DNA of 64,000 nucleotides from Chloroflexota bacterium (GCA_025354985.1 JANXLU010000081.1:1-64000), one strand, 5' to 3'; shown: positions 18,239 to 27,471, counted from the stretch's first letter. The notes: generated from the sequence alone by a model not told the origin. Program-made: numbers and translations.

Positions 18239-19840
18239 TCATAGCACCATCTGGATCGCCGAGACCACCTCGGGTAGATCCCGAATGGCCTTCATCGCGT
18301 AATCCGGAACATCACCATCGAGGTTGATAAAGTTCAGCGCGCGGTCACCGGGCGCGGTACGACCCAACCGAAACTCCGCGATGTTGACGTAATTGGCGCC
18401 CAGAATGGTTCCCAGCCGACCAATGACCCCGGGCATGTCTTTGGATGACACAATCAGAATGTTACCCTCGGGCACCGCGTCGATCCGGAAGGAGTCCATT
18501 TGCACAATTCTCGGCTGCGACCCGGCAAATAAGACCCCGGCCACAGTGTGCGCGTCCTTTTGGTTTTCGCCAGTTACCCGGCACACAATCAGGTTTGTAT
18601 ATTCGCTATGCCCAAGATCCTGTATCTGGCTGACCACGATATTGCGCTCTTGCGCAATAAAAGGCGCGTTTACATAGTTTACGCTGTCACGACCCAGCTG
18701 GGCGGCCAGCAACCCGCGCAACAGTGCCACCGTGATCGGCTTCCCATGCGGTGTAATGTCATCACCCCGCAGCTCCAATTCCACCGTGCGGATCGGGCCG
18801 TTCATCAGGTTTGCCTGCAGACCACCCAGTTTCTCGGCCAGGCCCAAGTATGGTCGCAATGCCGGGAGCGCCGCCGGGTCAATAGGGGGGAAGTTCACGG
18901 CATTGCGCACGTCCCGGTCATGCAGCGCGTCCAAAATCTGCTCGGCCATCTGGATGCTCACATCCCGCTGGGCCTCCACCGTACTCGCGCCCAGGTGTGG
19001 CGTCACCACCACGTTAGGCAGCTTAAACAGCGGATGATCGCCGGGTGGCTCCTCTTCAAACACGTCAATGGCCGCGCCGGCGATGTGACCGCTGATCAGC
19101 GCCTCCTGCAACGCTTCCATGTCGATGAGTGCGCCCCGCGCCACGTTGATCACCCGGGCGCCCTTCTTCATCTTGCTGATTGCCTCGCGGCTGAGCACGC
19201 CCTTGCTGCCTGCAATAAGCGACGCATGCAAGGTGACAAAGTCACTGGTGGCCAGCAAATCCTCAAGCGAGAGCAGCCGCACCTTGTTGGCACGCGCCAC
19301 CTCCTCGCTTACAAAAGGATCATAGGCCACGATCTCCATCCCAAAGCTCTGGGCCCGACGCGCCACCTGCGTGCCAATGCGCCCAAACCCAACCACGCCC
19401 AAAATCTTGCCCTGCAGCTGCACCCCGTTAAATTTGTTGCGGGTCCATTCCAGTCGGCGCACGCTCGCGTCACCCTGTGGAATGTAGCGCGCCAACGCCA
19501 GCATCATCGCCATGGTATGTTCGCACGTGGCGGTCGTGTTGGCCTGTGGCGTGTTCATGACGATCACGCCGCGGCGGGTGGCGGCATCCACATCAATGGT
19601 ATCAACGCCGATTCCGGCACGTCCGATCACCCGCAGCTTGATACCGGCGGCGATCACGGCCTCGTCCACCTTGGTTTCACTTCGCACAATGAGCGCGTCA
19701 TAGTCGCCAATTTGGGCCAGCAACTCCGCGCGCGGCAGCTTCTTGGCCAGGTTGAGGGTGACCTCCGGATCGGAGCGCAAGATGTCCAAACCAGCGGTGC
19801 TAAGGTCGTCGGGGATCAAGATTTTGTAGGCTTTGGTCAT
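18239..19840 (-). CDS. serA: D-3-phosphoglycerate dehydrogenase
   Basis: This 533-residue enzyme catalyses the first step of serine synthesis, NAD-dependent oxidation of 3-phosphoglycerate. It is a long-form SerA: substrate and nucleotide domains (GVVGFGRIGTQVARRA), an intervening ASB domain near 320-450, and a C-terminal ACT domain (NILIVSSKDMPGVIGRLG) that may give serine feedback control. The catalytic Arg (NVARGALID), Glu (AIDVFEEEPP) and His (TPHLGAST) are present. The length matches the family. The M24 peptidase gene follows with a 4-base gap; a GT-C gene ends 38 bases upstream on the same strand. Confidence 0.96.
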   Translation of the reverse strand: MTKAYKILIPDDLSTAGLDILRSDPEVTLNLAKKLPRAELLAQIGDYDALIVRSETKVDEAVIAAGIKLRVIGRAGIGVDTIDVDAATRRGVIVMNTPQANTTATCEHTMAMMLALARYIPQGDASVRRLEWTRNKFNGVQLQGKILGVVGFGRIGTQVARRAQSFGMEIVAYDPFVSEEVARANKVRLLSLEDLLATSDFVTLHASLIAGSKGVLSREAISKMKKGARVINVARGALIDMEALQEALISGHIAGAAIDVFEEEPPGDHPLFKLPNVVVTPHLGASTVEAQRDVSIQMAEQILDALHDRDVRNAVNFPPIDPAALPALRPYLGLAEKLGGLQANLMNGPIRTVELELRGDDITPHGKPITVALLRGLLAAQLGRDSVNYVNAPFIAQERNIVVSQIQDLGHSEYTNLIVCRVTGENQKDAHTVAGVLFAGSQPRIVQMDSFRIDAVPEGNILIVSSKDMPGVIGRLGTILGANYVNIAEFRLGRTAPGDRALNFINLDGDVPDYAMKAIRDLPEVVSAIQMVL

Positions 19841-19878
19841 GCGGTGGGGATTATATGTTAATCTGACACTAACTAGGT

Positions 19879-21420
19879 TTATTGCCGCTCAAACAGCGTC
19901 ACGATCACGTTATAGAACTCCGCGCGTTGGACCACGCGCCAGCCTAGTTCCATCCAGGCCCGGGTGACCCCGCGCTCGTCCCATAGGGCCGCCTCACTCT
20001 CAACCAGCCAGGCGCGCTGCGCGCCCGCCAGCCGGGGGGTCAGATAATTACCAACCTGTCCGCCGTCAAGGCGGTTATTTGTAAAAGGTCCGTCGATCAC
20101 TACTGCCGTGCGAACCATATAGTGTTCAAAGGCAAACACCGTATAAGGTATCTGATAGACCACGGCATCTTGTGGCCCGATTTGGGAGCGCATAAAACCC
20201 GCCGCCCCACGCAGATCCGGTCGGATTGGGTGACTCCATTGCATGCCATCGCCGACCAGCGCGATGGCCGACACCAAAACAAGCAGACCGTATCCGGATG
20301 TCAGTTGCAACCGCACGCGTTTGCCACGAACTTGCAATAGTGCGGCCAGCGCGCCGCCCAGCAGCAGATACAACGCGGGTGCGCACCACAACACATAGCG
20401 TGGCTCAAACACCGGTGACCGCAGCGAGATCGCATACAACATGACCGATGGCAAAAACAGCCACGCTAACAAGGATGCTATGACCCGTGCCGATGACCCG
20501 CTAACAAGAGCTGTGCGATCCGCAGCCGGCGTGCTTAACCGACCAAGTGCCTCATCGACCCGAAATAGACCGAGACAAAGCGGTGCGGCCAGCCAAAAAA
20601 TCCCGACCAACCACCACACACTAACGCCTTCCACCGGCAAAAATCCGTGCAGTCCATAAGACCAATTCAACGCAAGCGTTTGCGCGAGTGCTTCAAAACC
20701 ATAGGCCGCGTGCCCGGTGGATCGTCCTTGCAGCACGATGGGCAACTGCCAAACCACCAAGGGCAAATAAGGAACGGACACCAGTCCAAAGGAGATCAGA
20801 GCACCCCGCCCAAACATGCGGTTTGCCGGTGCCCGCCACAACGCAAGAGCAATCCCGGCCACGGGGAGAAAAAGCGGCGAGAGCAAATGGGTGTAATAGC
20901 TTGCGCTGGTCGACACCACGAACAGCGTCCACCAGCGCCATGAGCCTCTACTCCCGAGAATTCGCTGCGCCGCAACTGCCCGGTATAGCCCATACAGCGC
21001 CAACCCGAGCAGCAGCGGTTGAAGCGTATACATCTTGCCCTCACCGCCATACCAGAGCTCAACCGGCGCGATCGCGCACAACCACATTGCCAATAAACCC
21101 GCGCGTCGGCGCAACAACGCGGTCCCAAGAGCATACACGACTGGAGCCAAAATCACGCCACACAACAGCGAGCTGTAGCGCAAGGCGAAGTCACTCGTGC
21201 CACTCAGAATCAGCCAACCGCGCATTATCAGCAAATACAGCGGGCCGTTAAACTCGGCTTGGGCAAACCCACCCAGTATCGCCGCCAACCCCGGTGGATC
21301 AAGCGCAAAACGGATGGTGTCCACTTCATCCCGCCACAGGCTCTCGATGGGCAGGGTATATGCGCGCAGCGCAAACGCACCAAGCACAACCAAAAGTGGC
21401 ATCACACGCCTAGTCAACAC
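19879..21420 (-). CDS. GT-C membrane glycosyltransferase (GT39/PMT-like)
   Basis: This 513-residue polytopic protein carries LWRDEVDTIRFAL in the first external loop after helix 1, the acidic motif expected for the catalytic site of GT39/ArnT-type transferases. About 11 helices follow, and only a short soluble C-terminus of about 110 residues ends the protein, unlike the other GT-C proteins in this window. The start is GTG at 21420, with an alternative ATG at 21402. Substrate and acceptor are unknown; an envelope polysaccharide or protein glycosylation role is likely. Confidence 0.75.
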   Translation of the reverse strand: MLTRRVMPLLVVLGAFALRAYTLPIESLWRDEVDTIRFALDPPGLAAILGGFAQAEFNGPLYLLIMRGWLILSGTSDFALRYSSLLCGVILAPVVYALGTALLRRRAGLLAMWLCAIAPVELWYGGEGKMYTLQPLLLGLALYGLYRAVAAQRILGSRGSWRWWTLFVVSTSASYYTHLLSPLFLPVAGIALALWRAPANRMFGRGALISFGLVSVPYLPLVVWQLPIVLQGRSTGHAAYGFEALAQTLALNWSYGLHGFLPVEGVSVWWLVGIFWLAAPLCLGLFRVDEALGRLSTPAADRTALVSGSSARVIASLLAWLFLPSVMLYAISLRSPVFEPRYVLWCAPALYLLLGGALAALLQVRGKRVRLQLTSGYGLLVLVSAIALVGDGMQWSHPIRPDLRGAAGFMRSQIGPQDAVVYQIPYTVFAFEHYMVRTAVVIDGPFTNNRLDGGQVGNYLTPRLAGAQRAWLVESEAALWDERGVTRAWMELGWRVVQRAEFYNVIVTLFERQ

Positions 21421-21578
21421 GCCAGGTATTTTAGGCGGCGAGCAACATGGCGGAACGTGGATTAACAGGTTGGGCAGGATAAAAAGAATCGTGTGGCAAA
21501 AGCTTTTTCATCCTCTTCCATCCCGAAAATCTTGAAAACCCGCGTGCGGTTCTCTCTTCTCAGTTACACTACTTGCCG

Positions 21579-22499
21579 ATGAGCACATCAATCGCGATTG
21601 TCGGGGTCCCAGTTGACCTTGGAGCCGGGAGGCGTGGCGTGGATATGGGGCCGAGCGCCGTACGCTATGCCGGTCTAAAGAATCGGCTTATGCGTCTTGG
21701 TCACCCGGTGCGTGATGCGGGAAACATATCAGTGCCGGGCCTGGATGAGCTGCCGCTCCCTGACGCCAACGAGAAGCTTCGCTACCTGGAACCAATTGCC
21801 TCTATGTGCCGCACGCTGGCGAAAATAACGCGCGGCTGTATGGTCCAGGGTGAATTCCCGTTGGTGATCGGAGGTGATCACAGCTATGCGATTGGCTCGG
21901 TCAGTGGCGTGGCTGCGGCTCTGGCCCCCAAGCGTGAAAAGCTTGGCCTGATCTGGTTGGATGCGCATGCTGACTTCAATACGGCCGAAACCACTCCGAG
22001 CGGCAATATCCACGGTATGAGCCTGGCCGCCCTTTGTGGCCACGGTCACAAATCGCTTACCCGTGTGATCGATGATCTGGATCCCGCCGTGGATGAACAT
22101 AACTGCGTCATCATTGGCGCGCGTGATCTGGATGATGGTGAACGACGCCTACTTAGACAGTTTGGCGTGCATGTCTTCACAATGCACGACCTTGACCGCA
22201 GGGGCATGGCCGATGTGATGACCGATGCCCTGCTTTTCGCCGGCAATGGTACGCACGGCATCCATCTGAGCCTGGATTTGGACAGCCTGGACCCGGCCGA
22301 GGCGCCCGGCGTCGGCACACCGGTGCCCGGCGGTCTCACTTACCGCGAGGCCCATCTTGCCTGTGAAATGGCATTTCAGCATGGATCGCTTGTGAGTATG
22401 GATTTGGTTGAGTGCAATCCGATTCTGGATCAACACAACAAAACGGCGCAGCTTGGTGTTGAATTGATTTGCTCCGCGCTTGGTCAGTCCATTTATTAG
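21579..22499 (+). CDS. rocF: Arginase
   Basis: This protein of about 306 residues is a ureohydrolase that converts arginine to ornithine and urea. Metal ligands are seen in GGDHSYAIGS, LIWLDAHADFNT and SLDLDSLDP. The sequence TPSGNIHGMSLAAL together with VGTPVPGGLTYRE is typical of arginase rather than agmatinase or formiminoglutamase. The ATG at 21579 is used; an in-frame TTG six bases earlier is less likely. No other arginine-catabolism gene is in the window. Confidence 0.92.
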   Translation: MSTSIAIVGVPVDLGAGRRGVDMGPSAVRYAGLKNRLMRLGHPVRDAGNISVPGLDELPLPDANEKLRYLEPIASMCRTLAKITRGCMVQGEFPLVIGGDHSYAIGSVSGVAAALAPKREKLGLIWLDAHADFNTAETTPSGNIHGMSLAALCGHGHKSLTRVIDDLDPAVDEHNCVIIGARDLDDGERRLLRQFGVHVFTMHDLDRRGMADVMTDALLFAGNGTHGIHLSLDLDSLDPAEAPGVGTPVPGGLTYREAHLACEMAFQHGSLVSMDLVECNPILDQHNKTAQLGVELICSALGQSIY

Positions 22500-22588
22500 G
22501 GCAAAATGTGCACTGCTTCGAGGCTGTTGCGCGCAGTTTGGCGAAAGCCGACCGTTGACAAGATCGCCCGCATGGCTACACTCAGTTC

Positions 22589-22837
22589 ATGGCTGATTCA
22601 GGATATATTGGCAAGGTCGAGAAGGCACAACGATACGCGGCGGAACCCCAGCGGTTCAAATTCCTCAATTTCCAGGTAGTGGTACAGGGTGACAATGGCG
22701 ACCATCTGGTCACATATGACCACGGTGAGTGGCGTTGCAATTCCGACTACTTCAAAAATCACGGTTATGACAGCCACACTATGGCAGTCGAACGTCTGCT
22801 AGGCGGCATGCTCGAGGAGAAAAAAGCAGCGCTGTAG
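22589..22837 (+). CDS. Small SWIM-like protein with degenerate zinc ligands
   Basis: This 82-residue protein has an N-terminal helix (GKVEKAQRYA), a beta-hairpin with DNGDHLVTYDHGEWRC, and a final helix containing SHTMAVERLLGGML. The layout resembles a SWIM-type zinc finger (CxC...CxH). Only two of the four ligands remain: Cys50 and His63. Ser52 and Asp61 stand where Cys would be expected. I recall Chloroflexota relatives with the full motif, which is memory rather than evidence from this sequence. It ends 2 bases before the GDPD gene and is probably in the same operon. Confidence 0.6.
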   Translation: MADSGYIGKVEKAQRYAAEPQRFKFLNFQVVVQGDNGDHLVTYDHGEWRCNSDYFKNHGYDSHTMAVERLLGGMLEEKKAAL

Positions 22838-22839
22838 TC

Positions 22840-23607
22840 ATGAATCACTGGTTGCGAAACCATCCCCGCGTTCTTGTCCTGGGGCATCGCGGAGCGTGCG
22901 CCCATTACCCGGAAAATACGCTCGGTTCGCTCAACTTGGCCCATGCGCAAGGCGCGCACGGAATCGAATTTGACGTCAAGCGTTGTGCCACGGGTGAAGT
23001 GGTGCTCATGCACGATGTCGACGTGCAACGCACCACTAATGGCACCGGAAAAGTGCACGAACTGACGCTTGCCCAGCTGCGTGCTCTTGATGCAGGTCAG
23101 GGCGAGCAGATCCCCACGTTGGATGAGGTGTTTGACCAACTTGGTGGCCTGGCTCCTGCCATCTTCGACGCACTTTCGGAACCGTTGCCGTTTCTGTTCA
23201 ACATCGAGGTAACTAACTACGAAACACAAGGGGACGGGTTGGAAGCTGCTGTTGTGGACGTCATCCGCCGTCACAGTATTTCGTCACAGGTGATGTTTTC
23301 CTCATTTAGTCCGGCCACCCTTAAACTGTTGTTGGGTTTGGAACCTGGCCTGCCCCGCGGATTTTTATATCACCAACAATTCCACAACGGATTCCATGGC
23401 ATTGATCTGTCTGCACTCAAGCTCAGCTTTCGCCACCCGCACTACAGCATGGTCACCCCGGAGATTGTGGCCAACCACAAAGCGGAAGGCATTGGAGTAC
23501 AGGTCTGGACCGTGAACGAACCCGCCGACATGATGCGCATGGCCGCATGTGGTGTTACCGGAATCATGGGCGACTCGCCCAAAACCATGCGAAAGACCCT
23601 TCGTTAA
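22840..23607 (+). CDS. Glycerophosphodiester phosphodiesterase
   Basis: This 255-residue GDPD-family enzyme hydrolyses glycerophosphodiesters such as deacylated phospholipids to sn-glycerol 3-phosphate and an alcohol. The signature is complete: LGHRGA with the catalytic His, YPENTLGSL, IEFDVKRC with the metal-binding Glu/Asp, and VVLMHDVDVQRTTNG with the second His. There is no signal peptide, so it acts in the cytoplasm (UgpQ-like). The C-terminal QVWTVNEP is also typical. The gap 23608-23826 after it, before the convergent acetyltransferase, shows no gene or clear terminator. Confidence 0.93.
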   Translation: MNHWLRNHPRVLVLGHRGACAHYPENTLGSLNLAHAQGAHGIEFDVKRCATGEVVLMHDVDVQRTTNGTGKVHELTLAQLRALDAGQGEQIPTLDEVFDQLGGLAPAIFDALSEPLPFLFNIEVTNYETQGDGLEAAVVDVIRRHSISSQVMFSSFSPATLKLLLGLEPGLPRGFLYHQQFHNGFHGIDLSALKLSFRHPHYSMVTPEIVANHKAEGIGVQVWTVNEPADMMRMAACGVTGIMGDSPKTMRKTLR

Positions 23608-23826
23608 CAGTAACTTAGTTCGCGTCGTGCGGACTGCCGCCAGACCGTGGCGTGTAAAACGTAGAAACATATGTGTTTAAAAGCCCCGCCAATTGGACCG
23701 GGTCGCGTCCGCGGTCGCTAAGCGGTGCCGACACTGCTGGCTGGGTGAGGTAGTCCACGCCTACCGGGCCGCCTATGACTCCAATCAATCAGCGATTCGG
23801 TCCTCACTGCCATGCCCGGCCGGGAT

Positions 23827-24336
23827 TTACAAAACCCGCTGCATTTGCACACTATCCAACCAGCGGTCAAATTTGTAACCAACGTTCTTAAACGTCGCAA
23901 CGTGTTCAAATCCACAGGCCCGATGGAGCCTGATTGAGCCGACATTAGCGCTGTCACCAATCACCGCGATCACGTGCTTGTAACCGGCCGTGGCGCAGGC
24001 TTGCAACAGATGGTTGAGCAACACCCGTCCGATGCCCAGACCGCGATAATCTTCGCGCACATAGATCGAGTCCTCAACGGTAAACCGATACCCGATCCTT
24101 GATCGCCAGCTGCTGGCATATGCATATGCCACTACGGCACCCATCTGCTCAGCCACAAAATACGGGAATCCGGCGGCCAGGATGCCTGAAACGCGCGTTG
24201 TCATCTCGATTAGTGTCGGGGGATCGTATTCCCATGAGGCGGTGCCGGTTAGCACTTGATCGGCATAAATCGCGTGAATGGCTGAGACGTCATCCACAGC
24301 CACGCGGCGAAGCAGAAGCTCACCCATTACCGCCAC
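23827..24336 (-). CDS. GNAT N-acetyltransferase (phosphinothricin/methionine-sulfoximine type)
   Basis: This 169-residue GNAT protein resembles the Pat/Bar/MnaT subgroup: LRRVAVDDVSAIHAIYADQV, then TASWEYDPPT near 40, SSWRSRIGYRFTVEDSIYV, and the acetyl-CoA loop YRGLGIGRVLLNHLL. It would transfer acetyl groups to the amine of a small amino-acid analogue. The GTG start overlaps the stop of the upstream PfkB gene by 1 base; an ATG at 24327 is an alternative. Real substrates of this subgroup vary, so a resistance function should not be assumed. Confidence 0.85.
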   Translation of the reverse strand: MAVMGELLLRRVAVDDVSAIHAIYADQVLTGTASWEYDPPTLIEMTTRVSGILAAGFPYFVAEQMGAVVAYAYASSWRSRIGYRFTVEDSIYVREDYRGLGIGRVLLNHLLQACATAGYKHVIAVIGDSANVGSIRLHRACGFEHVATFKNVGYKFDRWLDSVQMQRVL

Positions 24337-25277
24337 TAGGTCGCTACCAACCCGCGCTCAACCATCCGAGTGACATCGGCGACGCTGGTGGCAACCGGCG
24401 CGAGATGTGTGCATTTAAGCGAAGCCGTGGCCACCGCGAACCGCAGCGCACTGGCAAAGTCCCGACCGGTTGCGTGCGCGTAGATAAAACCTGCGCTAAA
24501 CAGCGCACCGGCGCCGATCGTGCCGACTACATCGATCTTTGGCGCGTCGATCTGGGTGCACCTGCCAAAGGCATCCACACCCAACGCACCGAGAGAACCA
24601 CGCGTCACCAGGGCCTCGCGCGCCCCCGAAGCGCGAACCGCCTCAGCCCGGGCACAGGCGTTCACCTCGGTATCATCATCATTAACCCATGTCTGCACAA
24701 ATGATGTTCCCGGAATCAGGTGATGAAACGCATCGACCTCGGGTGAAAACTCCACATTCAGATACACCGGCACGTTGCTTTCGCGAGCAATCTGCAGTGC
24801 ACGGGCCACAACTGGCTGCGCCGCATACCAGTCTATATACAACAGGCTGGCCGTGCGAATCCCTTCAAGCTCGGCATCATTTATGGTGTTAAAAATATCC
24901 CAACGTTGCTCAACAAACCAGGTGCGCGTGCCCGCGCGATCACATACGTCCATTTCAAGCGGCGTGGTGAGGTTTTTGCGCAGGACAATATTGTGGCTCA
25001 CGTTGCACCGGTTGAGTGCCGAGACCGCGGCGTTGCCCAGTTCGTCATCACCGAGTGCGTTGGTGATCAATTGCACCGGCATACCCCAACCGCCAATCGC
25101 TTGGGCGATCATGGGCGCGTCGGCGCCAAGATAGCGTTCAATTTTTGATACAAATGCCCCATCATTTGCGGCGGGATAACGGTCAACAGCCAGCGCCAGA
25201 CCTGATACCGCCGGGCCCAGGCAAACAATGTGGTGATTAGAGTTCAAGATACGCGCACCAATTTTAGCCGACCACAC
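24336..25277 (-). CDS. PfkB-family sugar-kinase-like protein lacking the catalytic Asp
   Basis: This 313-residue protein has the ribokinase/PfkB fold: an N-terminal strand (HIVCLGPAVSG), a GIG-type region around 62-66, and a C-terminal GAG anion hole. In active kinases the C-terminal motif is DTTGAGD, with the final Asp as catalytic base. Here the corresponding stretch is GTIGAGALF, with Ala258 in place of Asp. The protein may be inactive, use another base, or have a binding or regulatory role. The start is GTG at 25277 (or TTG at 25247). It lies between a zinc-ribbon gene and the GNAT gene with almost no spacing, so all three are probably one operon. Confidence 0.7.
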   Translation of the reverse strand: MWSAKIGARILNSNHHIVCLGPAVSGLALAVDRYPAANDGAFVSKIERYLGADAPMIAQAIGGWGMPVQLITNALGDDELGNAAVSALNRCNVSHNIVLRKNLTTPLEMDVCDRAGTRTWFVEQRWDIFNTINDAELEGIRTASLLYIDWYAAQPVVARALQIARESNVPVYLNVEFSPEVDAFHHLIPGTSFVQTWVNDDDTEVNACARAEAVRASGAREALVTRGSLGALGVDAFGRCTQIDAPKIDVVGTIGAGALFSAGFIYAHATGRDFASALRFAVATASLKCTHLAPVATSVADVTRMVERGLVAT

Positions 25278-25297
25278 GGGTCAGACCTCCCGACCTA

Positions 25298-25495
25298 TCA
25301 GGTTTGGGGTCGGGGAAGTTGCGCCTTACACAGCTTGCAGACCAGATCGCCATGCGGGGTTTCGTCCAGTTCCGCCAGCCCGCGACAGGTCTGGCAATTT
25401 TCATACGCATCCCAGTCAATTTCAGGAATAAATTCGCCCTTCTCCGTGTCAAGGCGAAATCGTTGGGATTGTTTGAACGAACGTTCTAAATTCAT
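25298..25495 (-). CDS. Small zinc-ribbon protein
   Basis: This 65-residue protein has two CxxC knuckles (CQTC and CKLC) separated by 15 to 20 residues, which should form one zinc ribbon in its C-terminal half. The N-terminal half is charged and contains RFRLDTEKGEF. The frame extends back to 25615, but that segment is AT-rich, basic and overlaps the divergent gene start, so the ATG at 25495 is preferred. It is placed 20 bases upstream of the PfkB-like gene. The function is unknown. Confidence 0.6.
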   Translation of the reverse strand: MNLERSFKQSQRFRLDTEKGEFIPEIDWDAYENCQTCRGLAELDETPHGDLVCKLCKAQLPRPQT

Positions 25496-25591
25496 GTTGC
25501 GTGTAAGGGTTGTTAGGATACACGAGAACAATGAGTTTGAGGGCAAATTTCTAAGTTTTTTGAGCCGCTTCTGTATAATGATTTTTCGCTC

Positions 25592-27277
25592 ATGCTTCAA
25601 ACGCATATAGTACACCGTGTCCGATCATTGGGTGGTCGGGGTCTGGCACTCGCGGTTACCGCTATCGTCGCCATCCTGGCCCGCACGCGTTTTTTTGGCT
25701 TCACCTCGGTTGATTACAATTTTTTTCTCAGGCCCTGGTACCGTTTTATCCAGGTCTTTAACGGCTGGCCAGCGTTGCGGTTTGAATTTGCAAACTATTC
25801 GCCTCCCTATTTGTATTTGCTGACACTTATACAGACGCAGGCGCCGGCGCTGGAACCATTGGTTGCCATCAAGCTGATCTCAGTGGCCTTTGACGTGTTG
25901 CTTGCCGCCGCTTGCTTCCTGCTCATTCGTGCCGCCCGCCCCGGATTTGGCTATGCATGGGCTGGGTTTTCAGCCGTGCTGTGTTGCCCAACTGTGTTCG
26001 CAAACAGCGCGGTGTGGGGCCAGGCCGACCCAATCTACACAAGCTTCTGCATACTCGCAGTGTGGCGGCTTGCAAAGCGCGACACAACTGGCGCCCTGGT
26101 CTGCTATGCCATCGCGTTCTCGTTCAAGCTACAGGCGATATTTCTCCTGCCATTGTTCGTCTTTCTAACAGTGAGGCGACAGCTAAGCTGGCGGACGTGG
26201 ATGATCCTGCCCACCGTATTTGCACTGAGTGGTGTGCCTGCCATGGCTCTGGGTCGGCCCGGTCTAAGCCCGTGGTCGGCATATTTCACTCAGGTGAACA
26301 TCCATGAACAACTGACCAACCTGGCCCCGAATCTATTTCAATTGTTGCCAACCGAACCGCGGGCCCCTTTGACCATGGTCGGGATTGTGCTGGCGGGTTC
26401 ATTTGTTGCGCTGCTGGGTCTTGCAATTGTCCGGTTTCAAGTCGATGTCATGGATCACAGTGCGCTCATCGCCTGTTTGCTTTTTATGGGCGTGCCTTTT
26501 TTGTTGCCGCGAATGCATGATCGCTACTTTTACCCGGCAGACGTGCTCTCAATCGTCGTGGCTGCAACGCACCCTCGTTTGCGTTGGCTCCCCCTGTTGG
26601 TTGTGGGTGCATCCTGGCTGGCCTACATCACCTATTTGTATGAGTTTAATGCCATCCCGTTATGGGTTGGCACCGGTCTATTGGCACTCGCTCTTGGAGG
26701 CACAGCGAGATACGCATTCAACTTGTGGCGAACCAAGCCCAAGACCGTGGAACCCGCAATAGCACGCTCAATTTCACTAGCCGCAACTTTGGCAACGGTT
26801 GGCGCAACCGCCGCCGCGCTGATCGGTGCCAGCATGATTGGGGCGGCGGTGCGCAGTAGTATCGATGAGCGAACCTTTATGGCAACATTCACAAATGGCG
26901 AAGCAAGAATCAACGCCTATCTGGCCGGCGCGGTCGTTTGTCGCGATCAGCTGGCGCTGCGCATCGTATGGGACACGCCCCACGGTATGCAGGAAGAGCG
27001 CACGGTGTCGACTTTTGTGCACGTCCTGGATGCCACCGGGGCGAAGATTGCGCAGGCCGATGGCTATATCGATGGCATCCTTGGGCTAAACCTGCTCCAA
27101 AATGGCCGCGTGGATGAACGGCGCATTCCTTTGCCAGCGGGCTCCAAGCCTGCTACGGTTGTCTTTGGCGCTTATTTTGAGCAAGGCGTGGAGCGATTCC
27201 AGGCCACGCGCCTAAATGGAAGCCCTTTGCCTGATGATTCCGCATCCGTTCCGGTGACGGAAAAAACGTGCCCTTAA
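25592..27277 (+). CDS. GT-C membrane mannosyltransferase-like protein (GT87/Gpi18-like)
   Basis: This 561-residue polytopic protein has about 10 helices, then a C-terminal beta-rich external region of about 130 residues. The motif LLPRMHDRYFYPADVL near residue 305 matches the conserved segment of Gpi18-like and actinobacterial polyprenyl-phosphate-mannose-dependent transferases. Those enzymes add mannose from lipid-linked donors outside the membrane. Acceptor and exact sugar are unknown. The start is ATG at 25592. The 3' end is followed by the promoter and gene for tRNA-Leu, not by another protein gene of the same type. Confidence 0.75.
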   Translation: MLQTHIVHRVRSLGGRGLALAVTAIVAILARTRFFGFTSVDYNFFLRPWYRFIQVFNGWPALRFEFANYSPPYLYLLTLIQTQAPALEPLVAIKLISVAFDVLLAAACFLLIRAARPGFGYAWAGFSAVLCCPTVFANSAVWGQADPIYTSFCILAVWRLAKRDTTGALVCYAIAFSFKLQAIFLLPLFVFLTVRRQLSWRTWMILPTVFALSGVPAMALGRPGLSPWSAYFTQVNIHEQLTNLAPNLFQLLPTEPRAPLTMVGIVLAGSFVALLGLAIVRFQVDVMDHSALIACLLFMGVPFLLPRMHDRYFYPADVLSIVVAATHPRLRWLPLLVVGASWLAYITYLYEFNAIPLWVGTGLLALALGGTARYAFNLWRTKPKTVEPAIARSISLAATLATVGATAAALIGASMIGAAVRSSIDERTFMATFTNGEARINAYLAGAVVCRDQLALRIVWDTPHGMQEERTVSTFVHVLDATGAKIAQADGYIDGILGLNLLQNGRVDERRIPLPAGSKPATVVFGAYFEQGVERFQATRLNGSPLPDDSASVPVTEKTCP

Positions 27278-27292
27278 ATCAGGCGGACGTGC

Positions 27293-27298
27293 TATACT
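27293..27298 (+). promoter_or_regulatory. -10 element for tRNA-Leu
   Basis: TATACT lies 11 bases before the 5' end of tRNA-Leu, so transcription would begin a few bases upstream of the mature tRNA. The -35 region is weak (no clear TTGACA at 16-18 bases). Confidence 0.45.
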
Positions 27299-27309
27299 TT
27301 GTTGTGCTT

Positions 27310-27392
<83 letters not shown>

Positions 27393-27399
27393 TATCGGG

Positions 27400-27436
27400 C
27401 ATCGCCCCGCTTACAGTGAATGTGAGCGGGGCGATG
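27400..27436 (+). terminator. Strong hairpin after tRNA-Leu
   Basis: Arms of 16 bp (27400-27415 and 27421-27436, one G-T pair) enclose the loop GTGAA. The stem is GC-rich (CATCGCCCCGCT). No T run follows, so it may be a processing or stability hairpin, though its place right after the tRNA suggests termination. Confidence 0.65.
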
Positions 27437-27471
27437 TGCTGAATGGCATAATTCACACGCGTTCAAATCGT

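Noticed and set aside
17191-19861. Plus-strand frames of 378 and 437 codons
   Set aside because: They lie opposite the M24 peptidase and serA, which are certain genes with full motifs. The frames arise from GC-rich codon use.
23608-23826. Possible tRNA or small gene in the GDPD-GNAT gap
   Set aside because: No cloverleaf, no open frame with a start and no clear terminator could be supported.
23827-24336. Antibiotic or herbicide resistance gene
   Set aside because: The GNAT protein resembles phosphinothricin acetyltransferase, but such enzymes are common housekeeping acetyltransferases and nothing in context points to resistance.
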